Origin: Clostridiaceae bacterium
Lineage (GTDB): Bacteria; Bacillota; Clostridia; Lachnospirales; Lachnospiraceae
DNA: 64,000 bases
Direction of reading: 5' to 3'
Assembly (NCBI GenBank): GCA_902362725.1
Contig: CABIXM010000015.1
Location: forward strand, 20,448 to 84,447
Within the stretch, counting starts at the first letter, position 1. The number at the start of each line of letters is the position of its first letter. The notes beneath the pieces were generated by a model. That model did not search any database. It was not told where the DNA came from and saw only the letters and a program-made list of their open reading frames with translations. Of the stretch, positions 26,117 to 33,990 are shown piece after piece. Made by a program: the position numbers and the translations under genes.

Positions 26117-27323
26117 TTAAAAATTCCTCTAAGGTCTTTCGGATTTCTTTGATAAAATCACTGCTGGAAAGTACCGTCGGATTCGGAAGGGTGGTAATCA
26201 GTGCCAGATCCTTGGTCATTTTTCCGTTCTCAATGGTTGCGATGGAGGCCTCTTCCAATTTGTTCGCGAAATTCATCAGAGCCGGGATCTGATCCAGCTC
26301 ACCGCGCTTCCGCAGGGCTCCAGACCAGGCAAAGATGGTCGCCATGGAGTTCGTGGAGGTCTCCTCTCCCTTCAGATGCTTGTAGTAATGGCGCTGCACC
26401 GTTCCGTGAGCCGCCTCATACTCGAAGTATCCGTGAGGAGATACCAGGACAGATGTCATCATGGCCAGAGAACCGAAGGCTGTGGCGATCAGATCGCTCA
26501 TCACGTCGCCGTCGTAATTCTTGCAGGCCCAGATATAGCCGCCCTCAGACTTGATGACACGGGCCACCGCGTCGTCAATCAGGGTATAGAAATAGGTGAT
26601 ACCCAGCTCCTCAAACTTCTCCTTATATTCTTTCTCATAAATCTCCTGAAATACATCCTTGAAGAAATGATCATATTTTTTGGAAATGGTGTCCTTGGTG
26701 GCAAACCACAGATCCTGCTTCTGGGAAACCGCATAGGAGAAGCAGCTCCGCGCAAAGCTTTCGATGGAGCTCTCCAGATTGTGCATACCCTGTACCACGC
26801 CGCCCTCTTTGAAGTCGTGGATGGTCTCCCGCATCTCGGTGCCGTCCTCGCCGGTAAATACCAGCTCACACTTTCCAGGACCCGGAATCCGCATTTCAGA
26901 GGCCTTGTATACATCGCCGTAGGCATGACGGGCTACGGTAATTGGTTTCTTCCAGTTTTTTACATAAGGCTCGATGCCTTTTACAATAATCGGGACACGG
27001 AATACAGTGCCATCAAGCAATGCACGGATGGTCCCGTTGGGGCTCTTCCACATCTGCTTTAAGTCATATTCCTCCATACGGGCCGCGTTCGGCGTAATGG
27101 TCGCGCACTTAACCGCCACGCCGTATTTCTTCGTGGCTTCTGCCGCGTCTACGGTCACCTGATCGTCCGTCGCATTCCGATGCTCTAGACCCAGGTCATA
27201 ATATTCAGTCTTCAAATCAATAAACGGAAGAAGAAGTTCATCCTTGATCATCTTCCAGAGAATCCGGGTCATCTCGTCTCCGTCCATCTCTACCAGCGGA
27301 GTTGTCATCTTAATCTTATCCAT
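26106..27323 (-). CDS. icd: NADP-dependent isocitrate dehydrogenase (eukaryote-type)
   Basis: A 405-residue homodimeric IDH of the eukaryote-like class, which decarboxylates isocitrate to 2-oxoglutarate with NADP. The beginning is [19 protein letters not shown]. Other blocks include [16 protein letters not shown] for substrate binding, [15 protein letters not shown] for the metal site, and [19 protein letters not shown] followed by [12 protein letters not shown] for NADP. It feeds glutamate synthesis and makes NADPH. ATG 27323 follows GAGGAGG at ideal spacing; the frame can extend to 27398 but that part lies before the promoter's start site. Confidence 0.95.
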   Translation of the reverse strand: MDKIKMTTPLVEMDGDEMTRILWKMIKDELLLPFIDLKTEYYDLGLEHRNATDDQVTVDAAEATKKYGVAVKCATITPNAARMEEYDLKQMWKSPNGTIRALLDGTVFRVPIIVKGIEPYVKNWKKPITVARHAYGDVYKASEMRIPGPGKCELVFTGEDGTEMRETIHDFKEGGVVQGMHNLESSIESFARSCFSYAVSQKQDLWFATKDTISKKYDHFFKDVFQEIYEKEYKEKFEELGITYFYTLIDDAVARVIKSEGGYIWACKNYDGDVMSDLIATAFGSLAMMTSVLVSPHGYFEYEAAHGTVQRHYYKHLKGEETSTNSMATIFAWSGALRKRGELDQIPALMNFANKLEEASIATIENGKMTKDLALITTLPNPTVLSSSDFIKEIRKTLEEFLNAV

Positions 27324-27369
27324 CGTAGGTCCTCCTCGAGTCCCGCGGTTTTTCCGCGCTTTGAAATTT

Positions 27370-27398
27370 ATTATAGACGATTTCCCGGGGGACTGCAA
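27370..27398 (-). promoter_or_regulatory. Sigma-A promoter of icd
   Basis: TTGCAG (27393-27398), 17 bases, TATAAT (27370-27375) on the minus strand. A small CGCGG-AAAAA-CCGCG hairpin lies in the untranslated leader before the ribosome site. Confidence 0.75.
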
Positions 27399-27399
27399 G

Positions 27400-29112
27400 T
27401 TAAAATCGCCCGAGAGCCGTAAATGCCTGATAAAGATTCAGGGTTCCATAGCCCCAGGAACGGTTGGGATAAAGCAGGGAAGGACTTCGATCCGCACCGC
27501 GGATCAATAACTGTTTGATTTCCAGGGTGCCCATGGTCAGCCGGTTGCCACGTCCGACGCCCCATTCCAGCAAAAGGGCCGCCCCTCCGGCTGTCAGGGC
27601 TGCAGCCGCGCTGGTTCCGGTCACCGCCGTTTCCCGGTTATCCGGGCCGTATGCCGTGACGTTTACGCCGGGAGCCGCCAAATCCGGCTTGATTCTTCCG
27701 TTTCGCGTAAAGCCTCTTCCAGAATCCATATAGAGACTGCCATTTTCTGCCCGATATGCACCCACGGTGATGGGCGTCTCTGTGTTGGACGGCTCCGTCA
27801 AGGTGATATCCGGGTTGGAATTCAGAAATTCCGTCTGAGCGCTGATAAAGCCGGTGACCGGCAGCCACAGATTGTAGACGCCGTCCACCACCCGTTCGCC
27901 GTAGACCCGGATACGCCAGATCCCCGGGGAGGGATCCGCCATGCGGATCGCAATGAGCTGTTCCCCGCTGAAAGGATCCAGCGACTGCACATTCACATAA
28001 ATTACCGTCTTTTCGAACAGGAAATCAAACATCCAGTTCTTCTGCGCCGAGGTCACCCGGGGAACCTCCTCCCCTGAAGGCGATGTGACCGATACAGAAA
28101 ACACATCCGGCGTGTTGCTCCAGAGCTCCATCATCAGCCCAGTCTCCCGCTCATCCACCCGCAGTTCCACATCCTGGTAGGGTTCCTGTTCCCGCATAAC
28201 GCCATAGTAATGATGGCCCTGATTGGCCTCGTTGCCTCCTGCAATCACGATACAGCGGCCAGCCCGGGCGCCGATGGCGTTCAGATAAGAAGATAAGGGC
28301 GAGGTGCCGGTGTGGCCGCCCATATTACTGCCGATAGCCAGACAGATGACCAGTGGAAGGCCTTCCCGCTGGGCCAGCTCCTCCAGAAAACGCACGCCCA
28401 GCATCACATCATTTTCCTGATAGGCCTCGGCTTCCGGGCTTACCAGAAAATACTCCTTCAGATAGGACTTGGCCGGTTTCAGTTTCACCATGGCGATGGA
28501 CGCCAGCGGCGCGGCTCCCACAAAGCTGTTCTCAAGGTTCTCGCTTCCACCCGCTATCGATGCCAGCCTCGTGCCGTGGCCAGAGCTGTCCAGGGAGGGC
28601 ACGATTTCGTAGGGCAGCGCACTTGCCAGCGCTTCATTGATCTGTTCCCGTGTATACACGCTCCCGTAGCCGATCCCCTCCGGTGGGGTACCGCTCTGGT
28701 CTATCTGATCCCAGATGGTCAGAATCCGGCTTTTCCCGGCGGCATCCAGAAAGCATCGGTTCCGGTAATCGATGCCCGTGTCCACAAAGCCAAGCAGAAC
28801 GCCCTGTCCCCGCAGATTCAGAACCGGCTGATTCTGCAGTGCCAGAATTCCCGAAGCTTCCAGACTCTCGCTCTGCAGTGGTGTATACAAAGTAGGAAAT
28901 AGCTCATACCCATATTCGTACAGCCGCTCCCTATCGGCAGTCCACTTGTTCCGGTCCGCATAAAAGACTGTATAATAATCATTGATGCGCTGCACACACA
29001 CATCCGGATAAATCTCCCGGATGTCCTCCTCCCGCACGTTGGTCTGCCAGATAAAATCAGCGTAATCCTCTGATACGATTTTTTCCCGGCACTGCTCCTC
29101 TCTTTCTTCCAT
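27400..29112 (-). CDS. S8 family serine peptidase, Csp-like
   Basis: A 570-residue subtilase without signal peptide. A roughly 85-residue prodomain-like region precedes the catalytic core. The triad is complete: Asp in [10 protein letters not shown] (near residue 110), His in [14 protein letters not shown] (near 180) and Ser in [12 protein letters not shown] (near 512). A beta-rich insertion of about 130 residues between His and Ser ([19 protein letters not shown]) is the jelly-roll seen in clostridial Csp proteases, which process the germination enzyme SleC. It lies 49 bases behind a smaller subtilase. The Csp relation is family-level inference. Confidence 0.85.
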   Translation of the reverse strand: MEEREEQCREKIVSEDYADFIWQTNVREEDIREIYPDVCVQRINDYYTVFYADRNKWTADRERLYEYGYELFPTLYTPLQSESLEASGILALQNQPVLNLRGQGVLLGFVDTGIDYRNRCFLDAAGKSRILTIWDQIDQSGTPPEGIGYGSVYTREQINEALASALPYEIVPSLDSSGHGTRLASIAGGSENLENSFVGAAPLASIAMVKLKPAKSYLKEYFLVSPEAEAYQENDVMLGVRFLEELAQREGLPLVICLAIGSNMGGHTGTSPLSSYLNAIGARAGRCIVIAGGNEANQGHHYYGVMREQEPYQDVELRVDERETGLMMELWSNTPDVFSVSVTSPSGEEVPRVTSAQKNWMFDFLFEKTVIYVNVQSLDPFSGEQLIAIRMADPSPGIWRIRVYGERVVDGVYNLWLPVTGFISAQTEFLNSNPDITLTEPSNTETPITVGAYRAENGSLYMDSGRGFTRNGRIKPDLAAPGVNVTAYGPDNRETAVTGTSAAAALTAGGAALLLEWGVGRGNRLTMGTLEIKQLLIRGADRSPSLLYPNRSWGYGTLNLYQAFTALGRF

Positions 29113-29161
29113 TTCAGACTCCGTTTTTCTTCTTTTTAAAAGCTATGCCTCGCCCACTCAA

Positions 29162-30073
29162 TCATGTCTGTTTCAGTAGTCCCGGCAGCCAGATTTCACC
29201 CCATCCCTGATGGTTCGGAGCCAAACCCAGACTGCGGCACCCTGTCCGCAGGCGGGTTTTTACCTGCTCGTTCGTAAGATGCGGTTCGCCGGATAAAAGA
29301 AGAGCCAGACTTCCGGCTGCCACTGAGGTGGCCATGGAGGTACCGGATTTCACACGGTAAAATCTGTTTCCCGCCCGTTCAAAATCCGCCCGGCAGGATC
29401 GGATCTCCGCCCCCGGCGCCACCGTTTCCGGCTTTCGTACCTGGGCGGACACAGGACCCCGCCCGGAATAATGGGACCTTCGGACACCCTGCACCGGAAT
29501 CGCCAGTTCATCGTCGGAGGAACCCACCGTAATCACCTTCGCGCAGGTTCCCGGCACGGTAATGCTCGCCCGGGCCGGCCCCTGATTCCCAGCGGCTGCA
29601 CAGATCACAAAACCCGCGTCCCAGGCCTCCTCCACTGCCTGAATAAGCTCTGTGCGCATCCTTTCCTGTGGCACTCTCCCGCCCACGGAAATATTGATAA
29701 TCCGCACGTCATACTCTTTTCCATGCTCCATCAGCCAGTACAGGGCGCGAATCAAGCTTACGCTGTCCCCATTTCCCCGGCTGTCCAATATCTTCAGGGA
29801 AACAAAATGGCACCGCGGCGCAAGTCCCTGGTACCTGCCGCCGGATGCCTCTCCCGTTCCTCCGATAATTCCGCTGATGTGAGTCCCGTGACCGCAGTCA
29901 TCCGCCGCGTCACTGGAATTCGTAAGGTAATTATAAGAATAAACCACCCGTCCCTTTAAGTCCGGGTGTCTGTCATTGATGCCGGAATCCACAACCGCCA
30001 CGCCCACGCCCTCCCCGTAGAGGGACAGCCGATATGCCGCCTGCGCTTCGATCAGTCTTCTCACGCGATCCAT
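29162..30073 (-). CDS. S8 family serine peptidase (subtilisin-like, intracellular)
   Basis: A 303-residue compact subtilase without signal peptide. The triad is Asp in VAVVDSGINDRHPDL (near residue 29), His in DCGHGTHISGIIGG (near 62) and Ser in SGTSMATSVAAG (near 245), with the oxyanion Asn in AAAGNQGP. The short N-terminus (about 20 residues before the core) suggests an AprX-like or intracellular type without prodomain. ATG 30073 follows CAGGGAG. It leads the larger Csp-like gene, so the pair may act as protease and partner, as in Csp modules. Confidence 0.88.
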   Translation of the reverse strand: MDRVRRLIEAQAAYRLSLYGEGVGVAVVDSGINDRHPDLKGRVVYSYNYLTNSSDAADDCGHGTHISGIIGGTGEASGGRYQGLAPRCHFVSLKILDSRGNGDSVSLIRALYWLMEHGKEYDVRIINISVGGRVPQERMRTELIQAVEEAWDAGFVICAAAGNQGPARASITVPGTCAKVITVGSSDDELAIPVQGVRRSHYSGRGPVSAQVRKPETVAPGAEIRSCRADFERAGNRFYRVKSGTSMATSVAAGSLALLLSGEPHLTNEQVKTRLRTGCRSLGLAPNHQGWGEIWLPGLLKQT

Positions 30074-30102
30074 AAGAAAAGACTCCCTGTCTTTTTCTTA
30101 TT

Positions 30103-31338
30103 TTATGCATCCCCGGCCCGGACTGCCAATTGAAACAGCACAAAGCCCGCTGCAAACATCACGGCCAGCATGGCCACACCAGCCCGCGAGGTGTGAAAGA
30201 GCTGCGTAGAGATGCCCATCAGCATGGTTCCCACAAAAGCAGCTCCCTTGCCGAAGATATCGAAGAAGCCAAAGAACTCTGTGGCCTTCTCCTTCGGGAT
30301 AATCCTTGCGAAATAGGAGCGGGACATGGACTGAATCGCACCCTGGAATAGCGCCACCCAGACCGCCAGGAACCAGAATTCCCAAGCCTTGTCAAGTTGC
30401 AGCGCAAAAAGCACCACACCAAAATAACTGATGATGGAAGCTTGAATCAGTGTGGTATTGCGCACCGTTCGGGACAGTCTTCCGAACAGAATTGAGCAGG
30501 GAAACGCCACCACCTGGGTCAGCAGAAGCGCCAGCAAAAGATTCGTATCGCTGATGCCCACATCCTTGCCGTAGGAAGTAGCCATATCAATGATCGTGTA
30601 TACACCATCGATATAGCAGAAAAACGCCAGAAGGAAATACCAGATCTTCGGCGTCTTCCGGATCTCCACGAAGCTCTGTCCCAGACGGCGGAAGCTGTCC
30701 CGCACCAGATTCGCGGTCCGCTCCACATAATGAATCTGCTGATAGCTCTTAAGGAGCGGCAGGGTCACCAGGAACCACCAGGCTGCGTTGACCAGAAAGG
30801 CCAGAGCCATCGCCAGGGTGCCGGAGATGCCGAACGCGTCTGCCTTCAGCACGAAAATCAGACTGAATACAAAGGGAATGCAGCTTCCGATATAGCCCCA
30901 GGCATAGCCCCGGGCCGATACCTCATCCATACGATCGTCTGTGGTCACATCGCCCAGCATGGCGTCGTAAAAGACCAGGCTGGCATTGAGTCCCACCTTG
31001 GCAATCACATAGACCACCAGAAAGGCCAGCCAGGTCTTCGGAACCGCCAGGCCTGCACAGCCCAACACGCCCATCATCATGAAAAAGGTAAAGACCGGCT
31101 TTTTGAAGCCTTTGGTATCCGCGAAGCTTCCCAGCACCGGGCCGAGAACCGCTACAATAATCGTCACCAGCGACGTGGCATAGCTGAAATACGCGGTAGA
31201 ATCCGCCGCTGAGATACCACTGGCTGCCGCAATGTTCTTATAATAGATCGGTATGATCGTGGACGCCAGCATGACAAAGGCGGAATTGCCAACGTCATAA
31301 AGGATCCAGTTTTTCTCCAGTTTTGTCATTTTTTTCAT
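30103..31338 (-). CDS. MFS transporter, UMF1-like
   Basis: A 411-residue membrane protein with about twelve hydrophobic segments. LEKNWILYDVGNSAFVMLASTIIPIYY at the start, and the conserved SFADTKGFKKP loop, point to the UMF1 (Atg22-like) branch of the major facilitator superfamily; the substrate is unknown. I start at ATG 31338 because GGGGGAG stands 7 bases before it. ATG 31362 also reads in frame and overlaps the stop of the upstream gene by one base. It is co-oriented with the phospholipase-like gene and with the subtilases downstream. Confidence 0.88.
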   Translation of the reverse strand: MKKMTKLEKNWILYDVGNSAFVMLASTIIPIYYKNIAAASGISAADSTAYFSYATSLVTIIVAVLGPVLGSFADTKGFKKPVFTFFMMMGVLGCAGLAVPKTWLAFLVVYVIAKVGLNASLVFYDAMLGDVTTDDRMDEVSARGYAWGYIGSCIPFVFSLIFVLKADAFGISGTLAMALAFLVNAAWWFLVTLPLLKSYQQIHYVERTANLVRDSFRRLGQSFVEIRKTPKIWYFLLAFFCYIDGVYTIIDMATSYGKDVGISDTNLLLALLLTQVVAFPCSILFGRLSRTVRNTTLIQASIISYFGVVLFALQLDKAWEFWFLAVWVALFQGAIQSMSRSYFARIIPKEKATEFFGFFDIFGKGAAFVGTMLMGISTQLFHTSRAGVAMLAVMFAAGFVLFQLAVRAGDA

Positions 31339-31361
31339 TCCATCTCTCCCCCGCTGCGCCA

Positions 31362-32150
31362 TTACTCAAAATCCCGGTTTAGCCGCTCATCAAGCTCTTT
31401 ATCGCTTCCAATCACCCGGACATATTTTACAATTTCTTCTGCCGTCGGCTCCACAGCCTGGTTCAGCAGACGCTCCAGCGACATGCTGCTCTCCACGCAT
31501 TCCAGATTGACCTGGCCGTCCATGACAAGACCGCCCAGGCCTTTTCTCTGGCCGATGGCTGTTAAGAAGCCCTTCAGGAATTTCGCCTTGGCTTTCGCCG
31601 GGCACTGGAACAGCCGGATAGTCTTTTTAAAGCCGAGAATGCAGGCATCGATCTGGTCCGCTGTCACACCGTCCAGCACGGACGCGATGGCTTCTTCTGT
31701 GTCCAGATCCCGGACCAGATGACGGGTGCAGTTATGGGTCAGCGGATTCTTTCCATCTTCAATCATCAGCTCCCGGTCGAAATCGGTCTCGATTTCCAGA
31801 TGCCCCAGTCCCCGCTCCTCCATGTAGCGTCCGATATAGGGATGACACTCGCTATCCAGCATAAAATGACACATGAAACCGCACAGATAGGAAATCAGCA
31901 CATAATTGGGCCGCTTCTGATACTGCTTTCTGGCATTTTCAAAAAAGGACAGCGCGGTCTGTCCGTGCATTTTCACGCCCAGCTGATTGATACGGTTTTT
32001 GCTGTAAGGCTTATAATAGAATAAGAGGTCCGGTCCGTGAAGGCCCAGCAGATAGGCCGCCTTGTTTTCTTTTATCATTTCCCGTAATTCTCCGGGCAGC
32101 GCCCGATAGACTTTCTTTCCGAATATATAATGTGCGTAGGTTGCAGGCAT
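31362..32150 (-). CDS. Zinc-dependent phospholipase C-like protein
   Basis: A 262-residue soluble protein. It matches the family often labelled zinc-dependent phospholipase C: PATYAHYIFGKKVY at the start, LGLHGPDLLFYY near residue 38, and a metal-binding-type block CHFMLDSECHPYIG followed by EIETDFDRELM. No signal peptide is seen, so it probably works inside the cell and the lipase label may mislead. ATG 32150 follows AAAGGAAG. It is the first gene of a unit with the MFS transporter. Confidence 0.82.
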   Translation of the reverse strand: MPATYAHYIFGKKVYRALPGELREMIKENKAAYLLGLHGPDLLFYYKPYSKNRINQLGVKMHGQTALSFFENARKQYQKRPNYVLISYLCGFMCHFMLDSECHPYIGRYMEERGLGHLEIETDFDRELMIEDGKNPLTHNCTRHLVRDLDTEEAIASVLDGVTADQIDACILGFKKTIRLFQCPAKAKAKFLKGFLTAIGQRKGLGGLVMDGQVNLECVESSMSLERLLNQAVEPTAEEIVKYVRVIGSDKELDERLNRDFE

Positions 32151-32290
32151 AAGTACCCTTCCTTTCTTCTGTATCTGTATTTTGTGCCGCATACGGCACT
32201 CTTAGCTATTGTCTCACAGAATCTTCTTTCTTACAAGCGTTATCCGGGTAAAATTTCTGTTATCTTTTCTCACACTTTTCCCCCGGCGCA

Positions 32291-32297
32291 CATACTA
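32291..32297 (+). promoter_or_regulatory. Sporulation-type -10 (CATACTA) before the Cys-rich gene
   Basis: CATACTA is the -10 form preferred by sigma-G and fits the CATA core used by sigma-E and sigma-K. It lies 46 bases before ATG 32337. No matching -35 for sigma-F/G is obvious; an AC pair at 32274-32275 could serve a sigma-K type promoter. A good sigma-A promoter is not visible for this gene. Confidence 0.35.
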
Positions 32298-32336
32298 TGG
32301 CAATATAAAATATTTCATTTTCCTGGAGGATTTCTT

Positions 32337-32600
32337 ATGAGTGATTTAACTGCTACGAACTGCGGGTGTGGTTGTGACAATGGGAACAACAGCTGCTGCA
32401 ATACTCTGATTTGGCTGCTTCTTCTGACCTCCTGCTGTGGCAACGGCAATGGTTTTTTGGGCGGCAATGGCTGTGGCAATGGCTGTGGCAATGACAGCAG
32501 CTGGCTGTGGCTGATCCTGATTCTGTGCTGCTGCGGCGGCTGTGGAAACGGACTTTTTGGTAACAACGGGTGTGGCTGCGGGAATGGATGCGGCTGTTAA
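32337..32600 (+). CDS. Cys/Gly-rich small protein with internal duplication
   Basis: An 87-residue protein with 17 cysteines and many Gly/Asn residues. Its plan is repeated twice: a short hydrophobic run (TLIWLLLLTS, then WLWLILIL) followed by CC or CCC and a Gly-Asn-Cys tail (GNGCGNGCG, then NNGCGCGNGCGC). Similar clostridial proteins carry automatic labels such as chorion class high-cysteine protein; no function is known to me. Disulfide or metal cross-linking in a spore coat is a reasonable guess given the CATACTA -10. ATG 32337 has TGGAGG at good spacing. It ends at its own terminator. Confidence 0.75.
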   Translation: MSDLTATNCGCGCDNGNNSCCNTLIWLLLLTSCCGNGNGFLGGNGCGNGCGNDSSWLWLILILCCCGGCGNGLFGNNGCGCGNGCGC

Positions 32601-32612
32601 TCAGCTTTTCCA

Positions 32613-32647
32613 GCGGGGAGAAACAAAGGTTTCCCCCCGCCCTTTTT
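32613..32647 (+). terminator. Intrinsic terminator after the Cys-rich gene
   Basis: GCGGGG and AAAC pair with GTTT and CCCCGC around an AAAG loop, with a small internal bulge, followed by CCTTTTTG. Confidence 0.75.
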
Positions 32648-32728
32648 GTATCTGCTTTTTCTTATATTTTCGCCTGTTTCCCGCTCGTTTTTCTCAAATT
32701 CTTTCAAAAATTTGTGCAATCTGTACGC

Positions 32729-32757
32729 TTGTTTTTGGAATTCCCATATGCTATGCT
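32729..32757 (+). promoter_or_regulatory. Sigma-A promoter of the tandem-repeat gene
   Basis: TTGTTT (32729-32734), 17 bases, TATGCT (32752-32757), 32 bases before GTG 32790. Confidence 0.6.
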
Positions 32758-32789
32758 CTCTATACAAAAGCGAAAGGAGGATATGCGCG

Positions 32790-33443
32790 GTGCTGGACGA
32801 AAAGGATTTGCAAATCCTGCAGTCAATGTTCCATCAAAACGAAGAACGATTCAAGACAGCTCTTGTTGAGACTGAGACCAATCTCCGTGGTGAATTCAAG
32901 ACGGCTCTTGCTGAGACTGAGACCAATCTCCGTGGTGAATTCAAGACAGCTCTTGCTGAGACTGAGACCAATCTCCGTAGTGAATTCAAGACGGCTCTTG
33001 CTGAGACTGAGACCAATCTCCGTGGCGAATTCAAGACGGCTCTTGCTGAGACCGAGACCAATCTCCGTGGTGAATTCAAGACGGCTCTTGCTGAGACCGA
33101 GACCAATCTCCGTGGCGAATTCAAGACGGCTCTTGCTGAGACCGAGACCAATCTCCGTGGCGAATTCAAGACGGCTCTTGCTGAGACCGAGACTAGTCTC
33201 CGTGGCGAATTTGGCCGCATGTTAGACGAAAGAATTTCTCAGTCTGAAAATTCTGTTCTGAGTTACGTTGACTGGACTAGAGAAGAGCTGGAAAAGAAGC
33301 TTTCGGTTCTGGATGCCAAAGTAGATCAGTTATGGCAATATGGGAATCTCGTAAAACTGGAGTATCAGAATTCCGAAACATTTTTGAACATTGCCCTTGA
33401 TTTGCAAAAAAGAGTTACTACTTTAGAAGCAAAAATTGCCTGA
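32790..33443 (+). CDS. Coiled-coil protein with eight 15-residue tandem repeats
   Basis: The protein has 217 residues from GTG 32790, preceded by AAAGGAGG with a 9-base gap; the longer upstream reading is unlike protein. After about 20 residues come eight copies of FKTALAETETNLRGE (residues about 21-140), then a charged helical tail (ISQSENSVLSYVDWTREELEKKL, and DLQKRVTTLEAKIA at the end) typical of coiled coils. Hydrophobic positions 1, 5, 8 and 12 of each unit give 15 residues in four turns. This is a pentadecad spacing, expected for a straight or right-handed coiled coil. No signal, membrane segment or known domain is visible. The function is unknown. Confidence 0.75.
   Translation: MLDEKDLQILQSMFHQNEERFKTALVETETNLRGEFKTALAETETNLRGEFKTALAETETNLRSEFKTALAETETNLRGEFKTALAETETNLRGEFKTALAETETNLRGEFKTALAETETNLRGEFKTALAETETSLRGEFGRMLDERISQSENSVLSYVDWTREELEKKLSVLDAKVDQLWQYGNLVKLEYQNSETFLNIALDLQKRVTTLEAKIA
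32850..33209 (+). repeat. Eight tandem 45-bp repeats
   Basis: Units begin at 32850, 32895, 32940, 32985, 33030, 33075, 33120 and 33165. They differ at only a few positions (for example ACAGCT/ACGGCT, ACTGAG/ACCGAG, CGTGGT/CGTGGC/CGTAGT). The unit length is a multiple of three and stop-free in several frames, which leaves spurious open frames on both strands. Copy number is likely to vary between strains. Confidence 0.97.
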
Positions 33444-33471
33444 TAGCAGGCTATCTATACAAAAGAGAAAG

Positions 33472-33501
33472 GGCAGCCTGGTTGGCTGCCATAATTTTTT
33501 T
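33472..33501 (+). terminator. Intrinsic terminator after the tandem-repeat gene
   Basis: GGCAGCC (33472-33478), a TGGTT loop, GGCTGCC (33484-33490), then ATAATTTTTTT. Confidence 0.88.
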
Positions 33502-33557
33502 ATTCATACTTCTCCCCTTTTTCCATATATTTATTACAAAAAACCGGAGGCACTCAG

Positions 33558-33962
33558 ATGAAGCCTGGTGATGAGCGCTATCGGATCCTATATGAGCTTC
33601 AGCACAAATGCAATGAACTGAATCGGAAAATTGACTCATTGATTCGTATGATGGAAATGCTGACAACTTATATGAAGTATTCCAGCATAATGACTGAAAT
33701 GGCGGCTGTGCAGCCGTCTAAATCTGATTCTGATAGTGATTCTGATGACGGGCAGGTTCATTTTGATGACGCACCGGAAAGGAGTAATCATATGGAACCC
33801 AGGGAGTTTCAGAAAATTATGAATATGGCGAAGAATTCGGATCATCCGATGTCGGAGGGAGAATTTCAGGAGATTTTCAATACGCTTAAACAGGGGAAGT
33901 CAGAAGAGGAAGTGGCCCGGATGGAACAGATGGTGAAGCTGGCAAAAAGCTTCATGAAATAA
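33558..33962 (+). CDS. Acidic helical protein of unknown function
   Basis: A 134-residue protein from ATG 33558 with CCGGAGG 7 bases upstream. Residues 1-50 are helical and Met-rich (LNRKIDSLIRMMEMLTTYMK). Residues 53-75 are an acidic Ser/Asp linker (SKSDSDSDSDDGQ). The C-terminal half is again helical with repeated Met/Gln/Glu (FQKIMNMAKNSDHP; FQEIFNTLKQGKSEEEVARM), and the two FQ-I-N phrases may be a small duplication. No domain is recognised. It is the third gene of the plus-strand island and ends in a terminator. Confidence 0.7.
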   Translation: MKPGDERYRILYELQHKCNELNRKIDSLIRMMEMLTTYMKYSSIMTEMAAVQPSKSDSDSDSDDGQVHFDDAPERSNHMEPREFQKIMNMAKNSDHPMSEGEFQEIFNTLKQGKSEEEVARMEQMVKLAKSFMK

Positions 33963-33990
33963 GGGGCTGTAACAGCCCCTACTCTTTTGC
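33963..33990. terminator. Terminator between converging genes
   Basis: GGGGCTG (33963-33969), TAA, CAGCCCC (33973-33979), then TACTCTTTTG. It contains the last base of the CLC stop codon and lies at once after the stop of the plus-strand gene. Confidence 0.65.

Noticed and set aside
30073..30115. CATAAAATA as a sigma-K promoter for the subtilases
   Set aside because: It overlaps the codons and stop of the MFS gene and no suitable -35 AC is at the right distance.
32850..33209. Regular repeats as a CRISPR array
   Set aside because: The units are contiguous with no spacers and are coding; no cas genes are nearby.
32542..33225. Arg/Leu-rich plus-strand frame and an opposite-strand frame through the 45-bp repeats
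   Set aside because: Because the unit is 45 bp and stop-free in several frames, these frames stay open by chance; only the frame with AAAGGAGG and coiled-coil flanks is credible.
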